DNA of 64,000 nt from Oscillatoriaceae cyanobacterium M7585_C2015_266 (GCA_015295835.1 DVEG01000004.1:1-64000); one strand, 5' to 3'; counted from the first letter of the stretch, positions 9,959 to 20,187 are shown. Translations and numbers: made by a program. The notes: generated by a model not told the origin, from the letters alone.

Positions 9959-12900
9959 ATGTCCCACATAAAAATAGCGGGGCAAGATGTTGGCCAATAC
10001 GAGAGGGAAAGTGGATCTCGTTGCCAGTATACCTCCGCCTTATGGAATACCTTACAATACTCGTCAGACGGATTTTTTATTGTAGAAGTGGAGTTAAGCG
10101 AGTCAGCGGCACCACACAAAGAAGCCACTTCAGTAACGCCTCCCAATTTTAGACTGGTAAAAGTAAATCCGGCGTGTCGCTCTATACTGTCGATGAGCAG
10201 GGATTGTCAAATAGGAAATCACCTCAATGAATGTCTGCCAGAAGCGCTCGCTAATGAAATAGTATCCAACCTGTGCCGCTGCTTTTACCAGCGTCAGGAG
10301 ATTATCTGGAAGACATCTTTTTCTTATCCCCAGCAAATACTTTTGAGACTAACGCCAGAGTTTAGCAGTGACGGCAACATCCGCCAAATTGTCGGATTGT
10401 GCCAAAACCTTACCAAGCAACAACCAGCCAAAACCGAAATCTACCTCTTGCAAAGCATTACCCAAGCTTGCGCTGTGGCTGAAGATTTCGAAAGCGCTCT
10501 CAGTGTCGTCTTGCGCCACTGCTGCGAAGCAACCGGCTGGGATTATGGGGAAGCTTGGATTCAAAATAACAACGGCGAAATAGAATGCTCTAAGGCGTGG
10601 TATGGTAGCCCCCACTGCCTCAGCAGCTTGCAAAAAATTAGTCAGGAATTGAATTTTCCTCTTGGCATACATATCCCTGAGCGGGTGTGGCTGACAAAAC
10701 AGCCAGAGTTCTATCGACATGTTTCTAGTGAGATAGAGACAAGCTTTTTGCGTTTCGGATTTCGCTGCGCTTTGGCAATTCCTATTCTCGCTAATGACAC
10801 TGTTGTCGCCACTCTTGTCTTTTTTATGTTTGAAGTTGGCAAAGAAGAAAGACAAATGGTAGAATTGGTTTCTACCGCTGTCGCCCAATTGGGAAATTTA
10901 ATACAGCGCAAACAAGTCGAAGCAGCACTAAAAGAAAGTCAACGAAAACTTGCTCATCTGATTGATTCCCTGCCAGGAATTGCTTTCGCATGTGCTAAAG
11001 AGCCAGAATGGACAATGATTTATATTAGTGAAGGGTGTTATAATTTAACGGGGTATAAAAGTGAAGAGTTGATAGGTTATAGTCGGAATGTTTTCTATAA
11101 TTTTCTTACGCATTCTGAAGATTTGCCTCATGTTATTGCAGCCATTGAGAAAGCGATCGCTCTCAAACAGTCTTATGTGGTAGAATATCGTATACACACC
11201 AAAGACGGAAAAGAAAAATGGCTATGGGAAAAAGGCATTTTTGTAACCAACAAAAAAGGAGAAATCTTGGGGATTGAAGGATTTATTATTGATATAAGTG
11301 AACGCAAAATCACAGAAGAATTTTTAAAGTATCGCAGTGAATTCGAGAAAACAATTGCTACAATATCCACCCAATTTATAAACTTAAAGTCAGAGGAAGT
11401 AGAGGAAGGGATAAAACAAGCATTGCAGCGGATAGGAAGCTTCTATAAAGTGGAGAGAAGTTATCTGAGCTTGTCAAAAGAAGAGCAGATAATAATGTAC
11501 GAATGGAGAGCGCCAGAAATAGAAGCGCAGAAATATGATATAGGGGAAATGAAATCGAAAATAGCAGTGCCAGTAATTTACCAAGAATCGCTGGTAGGAT
11601 ATATTGGAATAGAGTCAGTGCAAGCAGATAAAAAGTTGCCAGAGGAAGCGATTGCCCTATTAAAAATAATCGGGGAAATCTGCGTAAGTACCCTAGAACG
11701 CAAGCGAAACGAAGAAGAATTAAAACAAGCAAAAGAAAAATATCAAAGCATTTTTGAAAATGCAGTAGAAGGAATTTTTCAAACCACACCAGACGGGCAC
11801 TACCTGACAGCTAATCCTATGTTAGCGCGCATATACGGTTACGACTCACCCGCAGAATTAATCAACTCGATTACTGATATACAGAAACAACTATACGTTG
11901 ATCCCCAACGTCGTAGTCAATTCATGCAAATACTACAACAACAAGATGCCGTCTGGGATTTCGAGTCAGAAATTTATCGTAAAGACGGCAGCAAAATCTG
12001 GATTTCAGAAAATGCCCGTGCCATTCGCAACAAAGAAGGAAAACTGTTAGGGTATGAAGGAACAGTCGTAGATATTACCAAACGCAAAAAAGCCGAATCA
12101 GATTTGCAGAAACGCGACAACCTGCTGCAAGGGGTAGCGCGGGCGATGAATCACCTGCTCACAAATCCTAATCAGCGCGCCGCCGTCATCGAAGCCCTAG
12201 CAACACTGGGGGCAGCAACTGGAGTTGATCGCATCTGTATTTATGAGAATGATTATCATACAGGAAATAGTAAAATGACTGAAAATTTACAGATTGAGTG
12301 GGTGAGAGAGGGGATTGCCCCAACCAAAGAACCGCAGCGCTGGCACGATTTGGCAAGCGGAAAAGCAGGAATGAAAAAATGGTATGACATTTTAGCAAGT
12401 GGTCAAACCGTGGGGGGAATGACGCCAGAATTTCCCAACGAGATACGGCAATTACTAGAAGCAGAAGGAATTGTATCGATTTTAACAGTGCCAATACTGG
12501 TGAATAATCAATTTAAGGGATATATAGGTTTTGAAGACTGCCGCAATCCGAGAAAATGGCAGGAGAGTGAAGAATCGATTTTAATGGCAATGGCGGCGAG
12601 TATTGGCGGGGCGCTACAGCGCTATCAGCAAGAAGAATTAATTAGGTACCAAGCTTTGCATGATCGGCTCACGGGGCTGCCTAATCGCCAGTTACTCGAT
12701 GAGCGTTTGCCCAAAGCGATCGCAGGATGCCGGCGTCGGGGCAATCAATTAGCTATCGCTTTTCTCGATTTGGATCATTTTAAGATTATTAATGATACAC
12801 TAGGGCATGTCGTCGGCGATCGCTTACTACAAATTGCCGCCCAACGTCTGAGAAGCTGCCTGCGCGAAGACGATACTATAGTTCGCTGGGGCGGTGACGA

Positions 12901-13159
12901 ATTCATCCTCCTACTGCCACACCTAAATAGTGCTGAAGACGCCGCCCACATTGCCCAACGGATTTTAGACGTACTCCAACCCGCCTTCGAAATTGACGGG
13001 CATCGGCTATACGTTACTAGCAGTATTGGCATTGCCCTCTACCCCCGCGACGGAACCGATGCTGAAACCTTAATGAAAAATGCTGATATGGCTTTGTATC
13101 GTGCTAAAGAAAGAGGGCGAAATAATTATCAGCTATATTCTTCCATAGTTCCTATATAG
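9959..13159 (+). CDS. Multi-sensor PAS/GAF diguanylate cyclase
   Basis: This 1066-residue soluble sensor has, in order, a PAS-like region (about 20-140), GAF (about 160-310), PAS (about 325-445), GAF (about 455-590), PAS (about 595-710), GAF (about 715-880) and a C-terminal GGDEF domain (about 890-1060). The cyclase signature WGGDEFILLLP is intact, and the inhibitory I-site RxxD (REDD) sits five residues before it, so an active, feedback-inhibited c-di-GMP synthase is predicted. There is no EAL domain and no membrane segment. The GAF domains lack a bilin cysteine context, so the signal is not obviously light. It is monocistronic and convergent with the kinase gene. Confidence 0.93.
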   Translation: MSHIKIAGQDVGQYERESGSRCQYTSALWNTLQYSSDGFFIVEVELSESAAPHKEATSVTPPNFRLVKVNPACRSILSMSRDCQIGNHLNECLPEALANEIVSNLCRCFYQRQEIIWKTSFSYPQQILLRLTPEFSSDGNIRQIVGLCQNLTKQQPAKTEIYLLQSITQACAVAEDFESALSVVLRHCCEATGWDYGEAWIQNNNGEIECSKAWYGSPHCLSSLQKISQELNFPLGIHIPERVWLTKQPEFYRHVSSEIETSFLRFGFRCALAIPILANDTVVATLVFFMFEVGKEERQMVELVSTAVAQLGNLIQRKQVEAALKESQRKLAHLIDSLPGIAFACAKEPEWTMIYISEGCYNLTGYKSEELIGYSRNVFYNFLTHSEDLPHVIAAIEKAIALKQSYVVEYRIHTKDGKEKWLWEKGIFVTNKKGEILGIEGFIIDISERKITEEFLKYRSEFEKTIATISTQFINLKSEEVEEGIKQALQRIGSFYKVERSYLSLSKEEQIIMYEWRAPEIEAQKYDIGEMKSKIAVPVIYQESLVGYIGIESVQADKKLPEEAIALLKIIGEICVSTLERKRNEEELKQAKEKYQSIFENAVEGIFQTTPDGHYLTANPMLARIYGYDSPAELINSITDIQKQLYVDPQRRSQFMQILQQQDAVWDFESEIYRKDGSKIWISENARAIRNKEGKLLGYEGTVVDITKRKKAESDLQKRDNLLQGVARAMNHLLTNPNQRAAVIEALATLGAATGVDRICIYENDYHTGNSKMTENLQIEWVREGIAPTKEPQRWHDLASGKAGMKKWYDILASGQTVGGMTPEFPNEIRQLLEAEGIVSILTVPILVNNQFKGYIGFEDCRNPRKWQESEESILMAMAASIGGALQRYQQEELIRYQALHDRLTGLPNRQLLDERLPKAIAGCRRRGNQLAIAFLDLDHFKIINDTLGHVVGDRLLQIAAQRLRSCLREDDTIVRWGGDEFILLLPHLNSAEDAAHIAQRILDVLQPAFEIDGHRLYVTSSIGIALYPRDGTDAETLMKNADMALYRAKERGRNNYQLYSSIVPI

Positions 13160-13169
13160 TTTCTTCCCC

Positions 13170-15254
13170 TCACGGCACCCGCCAAATTTTAACACTGCCA
13201 TCAAGACTGCCGCTGAGCAGGGTTTTATTGTCAGTGGAGAATACTAAAGAACTAATCGGCTGAGAATGTCCGATCAGAGTTTCGATTTTTTTGCCAGTTT
13301 TGAGATCCCAAAGCTTAATCGTGTCGCCCCCAGTCGCCAGTAGCTTACCATCCGGGCTGAACGCCAATGCCCGCACCGGGCTATAATGTCCCGTAAGTAT
13401 ACTCTGCTGCTTACCAGTTGTGAACTGCCACAAAAAGATAGTGCTATCGCTGCTGCCGGAAGCGAGAGTTTTGCCATCCGGGCTAATAGCAACAGACAGC
13501 ACCCCTGCCTTATGCCCGGAGAGTGTACGCACTAGCCTGCCAGTGTTTAGATCCCAAATTTTGATCGTTTTGTCACTACTGCCGCTAACTAACCGCTGAT
13601 TATCTGGGCTGATAATCAGTGTATTCACCGCACCGGCATGTCCTGCGATCGTCAGTAGCCGCTGTCCTCTTGGTAATAGCCATAGCCTGATCGTTTTGTC
13701 TGAGCTACCAGAGGCGAGAATTTCCCCATTCCGGCTAATAGCTAGTGCGTTTACCGCACCGGCGTGGGCAGCTATAGTAAGAAAGCGATTGCGTTTTTCT
13801 AGATTCCAAATGCGAATGTTTTTGTCTGAGCTGCCAGAAAACAGGCGCTTGCCATCAGCGCTGACAACAAGGGCGCGAATCGGTAGGGTGTGCGCTTTGT
13901 CAAATTCATATAGCATTCTGTAAGCGCGAGGATTCCATAATTGGATGGTGGAACCTGTTGCAATAGCAAAATTTAAGTCTTCCCCCAGCTTGGCGCCCTT
14001 GGCAATAGGAAGAAGAGCGATCGCATTTACCGATTTCTCCTTTCCCCTAATATTTTTTTCTAGAAATCGACTACTAGGCAAACTGACTAGCACATGCAGG
14101 GGATTCGCCGGGAAATCTCCGTAACGCCAAAAACCAAAAACCTGAGTGATAACTAAGCCTGCTAGTAATAAGCTACCCCCCGTCTTCAGTAATTTTTTTA
14201 ATTTGCGACGGCGAGATGCTCGTTTGATCTTCTCCACCGTAGCATTTTGTCTCGCCCAGTCTTTATTTAGAGAATTGCCAGTGTTTCCCGACGAACTCCC
14301 AATCCCCCCACTATGGCGGCGTTTGGTAAATCCCGATTGTGGTTTTACTGGCGTGTTAGGATCGATTTCCGCCAGACACTGCAAAATCATTTGCGCGTTT
14401 TGGGGGCGATTGCCGGGAAAAGGTGCCATCATGTAATCTATTATGTCTGCTAATTCCGGCGATATCTGTGGGGCGTGTTCTCGCCAAACCAACTTGCCCG
14501 TGCGCGGATTTTCTGGAAACGCTGTCGGTGGCTTTCCAGTTACTAAAAAAACCAAAGTGCGCCCCAAGGCATAAAAATCCGATTGCGGCACTGCTTTGCC
14601 ATTCACTTGCTCTGGTGGCGTGTAGCCTGGGGAGACAATCCCGGTGATGTTTTGCCCTTGTCCAACTTTTGCTAGATATGTTCCGGTGACTTCTCGCGCT
14701 GCTCCAAAGTCAATCAGTACTAATTGTCCGTTTGGGCGGCGCATTATGTTTAGTGGTTTGATATCGCGGTGAAAAAATTGTTGCTGGTGAACTTTATCTA
14801 AAATTTCTACCAGTTGTTTAAAGCATTCGAGTACTTCTTCTTCTGAGAGGGCTTTGTTGTTTCGTTCTTTTAACCAATCTTCTAAATTTAAGCCGTTGAT
14901 TTTTTCCATTATTAGACAGTGAAGCGGCTCTTTGAAAGTTCTTGGCTGGAAAGTGAAATAGCCGTCTTCTTCAACTTTGGGAATACCGGGGTGTTGTAGG
15001 CGGCTAAGAACTATGGCTTCTTGCTTAAATAGCTCGATCGCTTTAGGATGGTTTTTGTAAAGAACTTTCAGAACTTTTGGCGTGCCTTGCTCGCTCACTT
15101 CAAAGGTTTTGCCAAAGCCGCCGCCACCGAGAGGGCGAATAATTCTATATCGCCCTTTTATTACTAACTCTGTGCCGCAATGGCGACAAATTTCTCTCTG
15201 ACTGTTTGATGAGTCAGCAGGGTTTGGACACTTGGGATTGAGGCAATAACTCAC
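13170..15254 (-). CDS. Ser/Thr protein kinase with C-terminal WD40 propeller
   Basis: This 694-residue protein opens with a zinc-ribbon (Cys4, Cys9, Cys23, Cys26) typical of cyanobacterial kinases. An active Hanks-type kinase domain follows (about 34-300), with GGGGFGK, HRDIKPLN (162-169), the DFGAARE motif and SPGYTPPEQ. A membrane helix lies at about 352-372. The C-terminal region has seven WD40 repeats, for example SGSSDKTIRLW and SGSSDKTIKIWDLNTG. The kinase is thus cytosolic and the propeller lies on the other side of the membrane. The start is GTG, and no ATG gives the intact zinc ribbon. Substrate is unknown. Confidence 0.93.
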   Translation of the reverse strand: MSYCLNPKCPNPADSSNSQREICRHCGTELVIKGRYRIIRPLGGGGFGKTFEVSEQGTPKVLKVLYKNHPKAIELFKQEAIVLSRLQHPGIPKVEEDGYFTFQPRTFKEPLHCLIMEKINGLNLEDWLKERNNKALSEEEVLECFKQLVEILDKVHQQQFFHRDIKPLNIMRRPNGQLVLIDFGAAREVTGTYLAKVGQGQNITGIVSPGYTPPEQVNGKAVPQSDFYALGRTLVFLVTGKPPTAFPENPRTGKLVWREHAPQISPELADIIDYMMAPFPGNRPQNAQMILQCLAEIDPNTPVKPQSGFTKRRHSGGIGSSSGNTGNSLNKDWARQNATVEKIKRASRRRKLKKLLKTGGSLLLAGLVITQVFGFWRYGDFPANPLHVLVSLPSSRFLEKNIRGKEKSVNAIALLPIAKGAKLGEDLNFAIATGSTIQLWNPRAYRMLYEFDKAHTLPIRALVVSADGKRLFSGSSDKNIRIWNLEKRNRFLTIAAHAGAVNALAISRNGEILASGSSDKTIRLWLLPRGQRLLTIAGHAGAVNTLIISPDNQRLVSGSSDKTIKIWDLNTGRLVRTLSGHKAGVLSVAISPDGKTLASGSSDSTIFLWQFTTGKQQSILTGHYSPVRALAFSPDGKLLATGGDTIKLWDLKTGKKIETLIGHSQPISSLVFSTDNKTLLSGSLDGSVKIWRVP

Positions 15255-15387
15255 GGAATTTGACTCACCCGGTTTCAGACGACAGGCTTATGACCACTAT
15301 ATCTTGGATTGCTTGGCACTCACCGTAGGGTGACGCCACGCAATTACGTGCTTTACCGTGTACAAGCGTTTGTTGCTTGTTGGCTCT

Positions 15388-15434
15388 GGGGCTTTCTCGG
15401 ATACAGGTGCACTCCTACTCCAACCAAAAGCCCC
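15388..15434. repeat. 8-base stem with 31-base loop
   Basis: GGGGCTTT at 15388-15395 is exactly complementary to AAAGCCCC at 15427-15434. The loop contains the palindrome GTGCAC. It is the strongest stem in an otherwise unexplained interval. Confidence 0.6.
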
Positions 15435-15700
15435 TGCTGCGAGTCAAAGTAGGCTTCTCCCGGTTTTACAGCAGCTATGTATGGTACGGATGCAACCCCT
15501 CTTTCCGATTTGCCTCTATGATAGAATGCCCGCCCTCGCACTTTCATTATCCCATCATTTGTTTTTTTGAATTCCCTATATTTCCCTAGTCGCTCTCTCC
15601 CCTGTCATTGTTTTTTAAATTTCTTTATCAACACAAAAAAACAAAAAATGTAAGCTAAAAAAGGAGGCGATCGCTTTTATTAAAAAAGAATAGATATATT

Positions 15701-15716
15701 AAAAAGCGATCGCTTT
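15701..15716 (-). terminator. Possible terminator of the antiporter gene (HIP1 palindrome)
   Basis: On the minus strand the palindrome AAAGCGATCGCTTT is followed by further T residues, 22 bases after the antiporter stop. The core is a HIP1 octamer, so the terminator role is only a suggestion. Confidence 0.35.
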
Positions 15717-15737
15717 GAATTATGATTTCTTGCTGGC

Positions 15738-16847
15738 TTAGCCGATTACTTCTATCACAGGATGGAAAAAGAAAGCTAACCCAAGAATCATATAAGTAGC
15801 CAATAACAGGATCCCTTCCAACCAATCAGAGCGCCCATCAGAACTAACAGAATTAGCAATCAGCACCGCCACCGCTACCGCCACCAATTCAAAAGGATTA
15901 AAATCCAAATCCATAGGCTGGTGGAAAATTAAGCCCGCCAATACCAAAACTGGCACGACAAACAAGGCGATTTGTAAACTAGAGCCGACTGCCACAGAAA
16001 CAGACAAATCCATCTTATTTTTCATTGCCACCGTTATTGCTGTAGCATGTTCGGCGGCGTTGCCAATAATGGGCACGAGGATAACTCCAGTAAACAAAGC
16101 TGTAAGCCCCAGACTGGAGGTAGCCGCTTCCAGACTATCGACGAGTAATTCCGACTCGACTGCAACCATAAGAGTGCAAGCCAATAATACAACAATCCAG
16201 AACTTGACATTGGTGGGTTGGGTATGTTCATCCGTTGCCATTGGTGCCAACTCTTCGGGTTCCATTTCCGCCAAGCCTACATCATATAGATATCTGTGAG
16301 TTTTCATTGAAAATAGTAGCGTCAGCCCGTACACTAGGATTAATACCACGGCGACAGCAGAGGAAAGTGTCTGCATAGTGGTTTGAGAAATTCCTTGGGA
16401 GGTGATGTCTACTGCTGTGGGTAGTAGGATAGAAATGACAGCCAGATTCATGGCGGAAGCATTGCTTCTGGCGACAATCGGCTGAAAGGTTTGTTCTTTG
16501 TAGCGCAAGCCGCCCATGAACATAGACAAACCCAAAACTAATAGTAAGTTGCCGATGATTGAGCCGACTAAACTGGCTTTGACCACATCCACTAACCCAG
16601 CTTTGAGGGCCACTAGCCCGATAATCAATTCTGTGGCATTGCCAAAGGTGGCATTTAACAAACCGCCTAGGTTGGGACCAAGAACGACGGCGATTTCTTC
16701 CGTAGCCGTGCCCATCCAGGCAGCAAGGGGGACGATCGCTAGCCCAGAGAAAATGAAGCTCGGTAGCGATCCCCATTGCAAAAAGTGAGCAGCAATGGAA
16801 ATCGGAACGAAAAGAAGAAGAATTAAGAAAATTTTGTTAGCAGACAT
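15738..16847 (-). CDS. Ca2+/H+ antiporter (CaCA/CAX family)
   Basis: This 369-residue inner-membrane protein has about ten or eleven hydrophobic helices in two homologous halves. The two CAX signature motifs are visible: GNATELIIGLVALKAG in the first half and GNAAEHATAITVAMKNK in the second, supplying the acidic and polar residues that bind Ca2+. Between the halves is an acidic loop (MEPEELAPMATDEHTQ). Such proteins export Ca2+ in exchange for protons and have been linked to salt tolerance at alkaline pH in cyanobacteria. It is a single gene divergent from the GH57-type gene. Confidence 0.94.
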   Translation of the reverse strand: MSANKIFLILLLFVPISIAAHFLQWGSLPSFIFSGLAIVPLAAWMGTATEEIAVVLGPNLGGLLNATFGNATELIIGLVALKAGLVDVVKASLVGSIIGNLLLVLGLSMFMGGLRYKEQTFQPIVARSNASAMNLAVISILLPTAVDITSQGISQTTMQTLSSAVAVVLILVYGLTLLFSMKTHRYLYDVGLAEMEPEELAPMATDEHTQPTNVKFWIVVLLACTLMVAVESELLVDSLEAATSSLGLTALFTGVILVPIIGNAAEHATAITVAMKNKMDLSVSVAVGSSLQIALFVVPVLVLAGLIFHQPMDLDFNPFELVAVAVAVLIANSVSSDGRSDWLEGILLLATYMILGLAFFFHPVIEVIG

Positions 16848-17199
16848 TCAGGTTTTTACGTTAAGTGAAAGATTTATTTTACTTGAGTGAGTAAAATTTG
16901 GCTCAAGTGATATTTAAAGATAAAATTAAATTGCTTGGGGGTGGGGTTGAAATTTGAGAAAAGCGAGCGTTTGTTTTTTCCAATACTAAAGACGACGGCG
17001 GAAAGTATTTAAATTTTTGTAAAAAATATAAGTATTAATGAGTAGTAAGACGCGCCAGAATGGCTGTTCGAATTTGAAAAATTTTAGCTTTTCCTGACAA
17101 AAGCTTTCTAAGCCAAGATTGATTCCGCACGGCAGAGTTGTCTGGCTGGTTTTTAAATTTTTGAGAGAGAGTTTATCGTATCGTCTTGGATTTGGCAAC
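16848..17199. other. 352-base divergent intergenic region
   Basis: This interval separates the antiporter and the GH57-type gene, which are transcribed away from each other, so it must hold both promoters. It is AT-rich, and I could not identify -10/-35 pairs with confidence. An antisense frame at 16986-17264 overlaps the true start of the next gene and looks spurious. Confidence 0.5.
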
Positions 17200-19800
17200 A
17201 TGAGCAGAGCTTCAAACACCATGTCTGCAGGAGCTGCAACTGATGCTGTTTTAGAAAAACTCAACGGGGCACCAGTCGGAGAGCCCCTAAAAGTAGCGAC
17301 AGGTGTTTACATTACCGTCCATGGTCATTTCTATCAACCACCGCGAGAAAATCCTTACTTGGATGCGATCGAGCGTCAGCCGGGAGCAGCTCCTTTCCAC
17401 GATTGGAATGAACGCATTCATTACGAATGCTATCGCCCGAATGCGTTTGCTCGCATCTTAAATGAGCAGGGAGAATTGGTAGGGATCGTAAATAACTATG
17501 AGTACATGAGTTTTAATATAGGGCCGACGCTAATGTCATGGCTGGAGCGCCACGATGTGGAAGTGTATCAACGGATTTTAGAAGCAGATCGCAAAAGCTG
17601 CGAGCGCCTAAATGGTCACGGCAACGCGCTGGCCCAAGTATACAACCACATAATCATGCCTCTAGCCAACGAACGGGACAAGTACACCCAAGTCCGCTGG
17701 GGTAAAGCAGACTTCCGCTCACGTTTTGGCCGCGAACCCGAAGGGATCTGGCTGGCAGAAACAGCTGTAGATATGGCCACCCTAAAGGTGCTAATTGACG
17801 AAGGAATAAAATTTACCATCCTAGCTCCCTCACAAGCAGAACGCTGCCGCCCCTTACCCACAGAAGAAGAACCAGAACCAGAATGGCATGAAGTAGGGGG
17901 CGGACAAATTGATCCCAGCCGTCCCTATCGTTGTTTCCTGCCCGGAGGTAACCGCGATCGCGACTATATCGATATCTTTTTCTATGATGGCCCGATTTCG
18001 CGGGATATGGGCTTTAACGACGTCCTCTCAAGTGCTCAACACTTCGCAGGAAGACTGGGGCAAGCTATTCACGGCGAGCACCGCCCCAGTCAGCTAATAG
18101 CTGTAGCCACAGATGGGGAAACCTTCGGACATCATAAAAAGTTCACGGAAAAATGCCTCGCCTACTGCTTCGCTCACGAATTTCCCCGCCGAGGTTGGAC
18201 GGTGACAAACTTTGCCCACTATTTGAGCATCCATCCCCCCACTTGGGAAGTAGAAATCAAACCAGTAACGGCTTGGAGTTGCTTTCACGGAGTCGCTCGC
18301 TGGCAAGATGACTGCGGCTGTGGCAGCAGCAACGGCTGGCACCAAAAATGGCGCGCTCCTTTGCGCAATGCTCTCAATTGGCTACGCGATCGCCTAATCG
18401 AAATTTACGAACAAATAGGAGGAGAGCTTTTCCGCGATCCCTGGCTAGCACGAGACGAATACATCTCGGTAATTCTCGATCGCAGCCCTGAAAATGTCAA
18501 ACAATTCCTCAGCTGCCATTGCGAGCGCCCCCTGACGCACTCAGAACAAGTAAAAGCCCTGCGCCTATTGGAAATGCAGCGCCACGCCCTGCTCATGTAC
18601 ACAAGCTGCGGCTGGTTTTTTGAGGAAATCTCACGAGTAGAAGGAGTGCAGATTCTACGCTACGCAGCACGGGCGATCGAACTCGCCGCTGATGTCGCTA
18701 ACGTACAATTGGAAAACCAATTTATCGAATTGCTCGCCCTGGCACCAAGTAATGTCGAGTTTTACAAAGATGGCGCAGGAGTTTACCGTCACCTAGTCAA
18801 AACTGCCCAGATATCCTTCGAGCAAGTCGCAGCGCACTATGCTATCAGCGGGCTATTCACTACCTATCCCCCTCACGAACGACTCTACTGCTATGAAGCT
18901 CACCAATTAGATTATCATTTGCAACGCATGGGACCAATGACTATGGCCGTGGGCCAAGTAAAACTGGTGTCGGAAATTACCTGGGAAAATGCCCACTATG
19001 TCTTTGCTGTACTCCACCTTGGCGGCTGGGATTTCCACTGCTGCATTCAACCGTTTGATTCTAATCACGCCTATCAGGAAATAAAAAACCAACTTTTCGC
19101 AGCACTGCACGAGGGAAGTGCGGCAGCGGGAATTTTAAGCATGGTGAAGCTATTTGGCGAGCGCTTCTTTAGTTTGCGTGACTTGTTTACAGAAGAACGC
19201 AATCGCATCATGCGTCTGCTCAGTCAAGAAACTCTCTTGCGCCTCGATCAGCTCTACAGCCAAGTTTATCGAGAAAATTACGGTATAATTATAGGTTTCC
19301 AACGCGATGAATTACCAGTACCACAAGAGTTACAAGTAGCAGCAGAAATTGCCCTCGGGTATCGCTTTCTTAATGTTGTTAAGGCACTGGAGCAGGAAAT
19401 GAGTAATTTATCCAACGGTGAACCACTATTAGGGCTTAACAAATTGACAGAATTAGAAGCGATCGCTATGGAGGTGCTGCACCTGCACTGCAAGTTAAAT
19501 ATACCAGAGGTAAAGCAAATTTTGGAGCGGCTAATTTTACAGTTGCTCTTGAATTTGCTCGCCAGTGGCGCTTCTACTACCCTAGAAATAGACGTAATGC
19601 GAATCGAACGGCTAATTACACTAGGCAAAGCTCTCAAACTCGGCTTGTCTCTGGAGCAAGCTCAGGAAGTGTTTTTCTACTGGATGCAAAACCAAATCGC
19701 CAGCGGCAGTTTTCAAGCTAAGTTACAACCTCTGCTGCAACTAGGTCAAAAACTTGCTGTGGATGTTTCGCCCTGTATGAAATTGCTGTCGCCTAGCTGA
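17200..19800 (+). CDS. Glycoside hydrolase family 57 / DUF3536-type protein
   Basis: This 866-residue protein (from ATG 17200) begins with a GH57-like catalytic barrel: VHGHFYQPPRENP near the start, HNHIIMPL-like YNHIIMPLA, GIWLAETAVD with the expected nucleophile Glu, and VATDGETFGHH. The second half is the DUF3536 region found in large cyanobacterial GH57 relatives. The family acts on alpha-glucans, so a role in glycogen metabolism is likely, but the exact reaction is unknown. A longer frame from 17119 exists, but its extra 27 residues match nothing; ATG 17221 is also possible. A terminator follows at 19826. Confidence 0.85.
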   Translation: MSRASNTMSAGAATDAVLEKLNGAPVGEPLKVATGVYITVHGHFYQPPRENPYLDAIERQPGAAPFHDWNERIHYECYRPNAFARILNEQGELVGIVNNYEYMSFNIGPTLMSWLERHDVEVYQRILEADRKSCERLNGHGNALAQVYNHIIMPLANERDKYTQVRWGKADFRSRFGREPEGIWLAETAVDMATLKVLIDEGIKFTILAPSQAERCRPLPTEEEPEPEWHEVGGGQIDPSRPYRCFLPGGNRDRDYIDIFFYDGPISRDMGFNDVLSSAQHFAGRLGQAIHGEHRPSQLIAVATDGETFGHHKKFTEKCLAYCFAHEFPRRGWTVTNFAHYLSIHPPTWEVEIKPVTAWSCFHGVARWQDDCGCGSSNGWHQKWRAPLRNALNWLRDRLIEIYEQIGGELFRDPWLARDEYISVILDRSPENVKQFLSCHCERPLTHSEQVKALRLLEMQRHALLMYTSCGWFFEEISRVEGVQILRYAARAIELAADVANVQLENQFIELLALAPSNVEFYKDGAGVYRHLVKTAQISFEQVAAHYAISGLFTTYPPHERLYCYEAHQLDYHLQRMGPMTMAVGQVKLVSEITWENAHYVFAVLHLGGWDFHCCIQPFDSNHAYQEIKNQLFAALHEGSAAAGILSMVKLFGERFFSLRDLFTEERNRIMRLLSQETLLRLDQLYSQVYRENYGIIIGFQRDELPVPQELQVAAEIALGYRFLNVVKALEQEMSNLSNGEPLLGLNKLTELEAIAMEVLHLHCKLNIPEVKQILERLILQLLLNLLASGASTTLEIDVMRIERLITLGKALKLGLSLEQAQEVFFYWMQNQIASGSFQAKLQPLLQLGQKLAVDVSPCMKLLSPS

Positions 19801-19825
19801 AAATTCAGTTTTAAAAAACTGTACA

Positions 19826-19855
19826 AACCCGGTTTCTTCAAGAAATCGGGTTTCT
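19826..19855 (+). terminator. Rho-independent terminator after GH57-type gene
   Basis: AACCCGGTTTCTT pairs with AAGAAATCGGGTT, with a single G-U pair, and is followed by TTCTT. It lies 25 bases after the stop codon. The same AACCCGGTTTCT hairpin type is frequent as a dispersed element in filamentous cyanobacteria. Confidence 0.7.
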
Positions 19856-19912
19856 TAGTATACGCCCAATTAATTAGAATTAGCAGCAATATCTTGCCAT
19901 TCTATACCGGCA

Positions 19913-20134
19913 ATGGTATTTCTAGCTGAATCGCAAATTAATATTCGCGAGCGCACCCTTTTTAACTCGTTTAAACAATACTACCTGCCAGGAATTACCC
20001 CTTCACGCCCTGTCGAGATGGTACTAAAGGGCGCTTCTTCTATCCTGCGGATAAAAGCTGTAGCAGGTAGAGAAATCGCCCAGAAACTCATCGAAATTAA
20101 CAAAACTACTGCACTGATTACACTCCAAGAATAA
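19913..20134 (+). CDS. Doubtful 73-residue hypothetical protein
   Basis: An ATG-started frame encodes 73 residues with no recognised domain, signal peptide or membrane helix. Sample sequence: GITPSRPVEMVLKG and IAQKLIEINKTTALITLQ. No Shine-Dalgarno sequence precedes it. The opposite strand also has a long frame from about 20150 down to the stop at 19870. That frame is broken by a single TAG near 19973 and contains a hydrophobic stretch (VVLLISMSFWAISLPA), so the real coding strand is uncertain and either may be the relic of a lost gene. I do not assign a function. Confidence 0.25.
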   Translation: MVFLAESQINIRERTLFNSFKQYYLPGITPSRPVEMVLKGASSILRIKAVAGREIAQKLIEINKTTALITLQE

Positions 20135-20187
20135 TAACAAAACTGATAGCGATCGCCTGCCCTCGATACATTTTGTTACATTTTTAA

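Larger units (their letters stand above)
15255..15737. other. 483-base gene-free stretch, possibly structured RNA
   Basis: Between the kinase start and the antiporter stop I find no convincing gene. Short overlapping frames exist on both strands at 15353-15590. The stretch is rich in potential stems: CAAGC/GCTTG near 15363-15378, the 8-base GGGGCTTT/AAAGCCCC stem at 15388-15434, and TCACC/GGTGA near 15322. It also holds two HIP1 octamers near 15668 and 15706. It could be an unannotated small RNA or the eroded end of a mobile element. Confidence 0.45.

Noticed and set aside
16986-17264. Minus-strand frame of 92 codons upstream of the GH57-type gene
   Set aside because: It overlaps the true N-terminus of that gene, has no recognisable domain and ends in an AT-rich promoter region.
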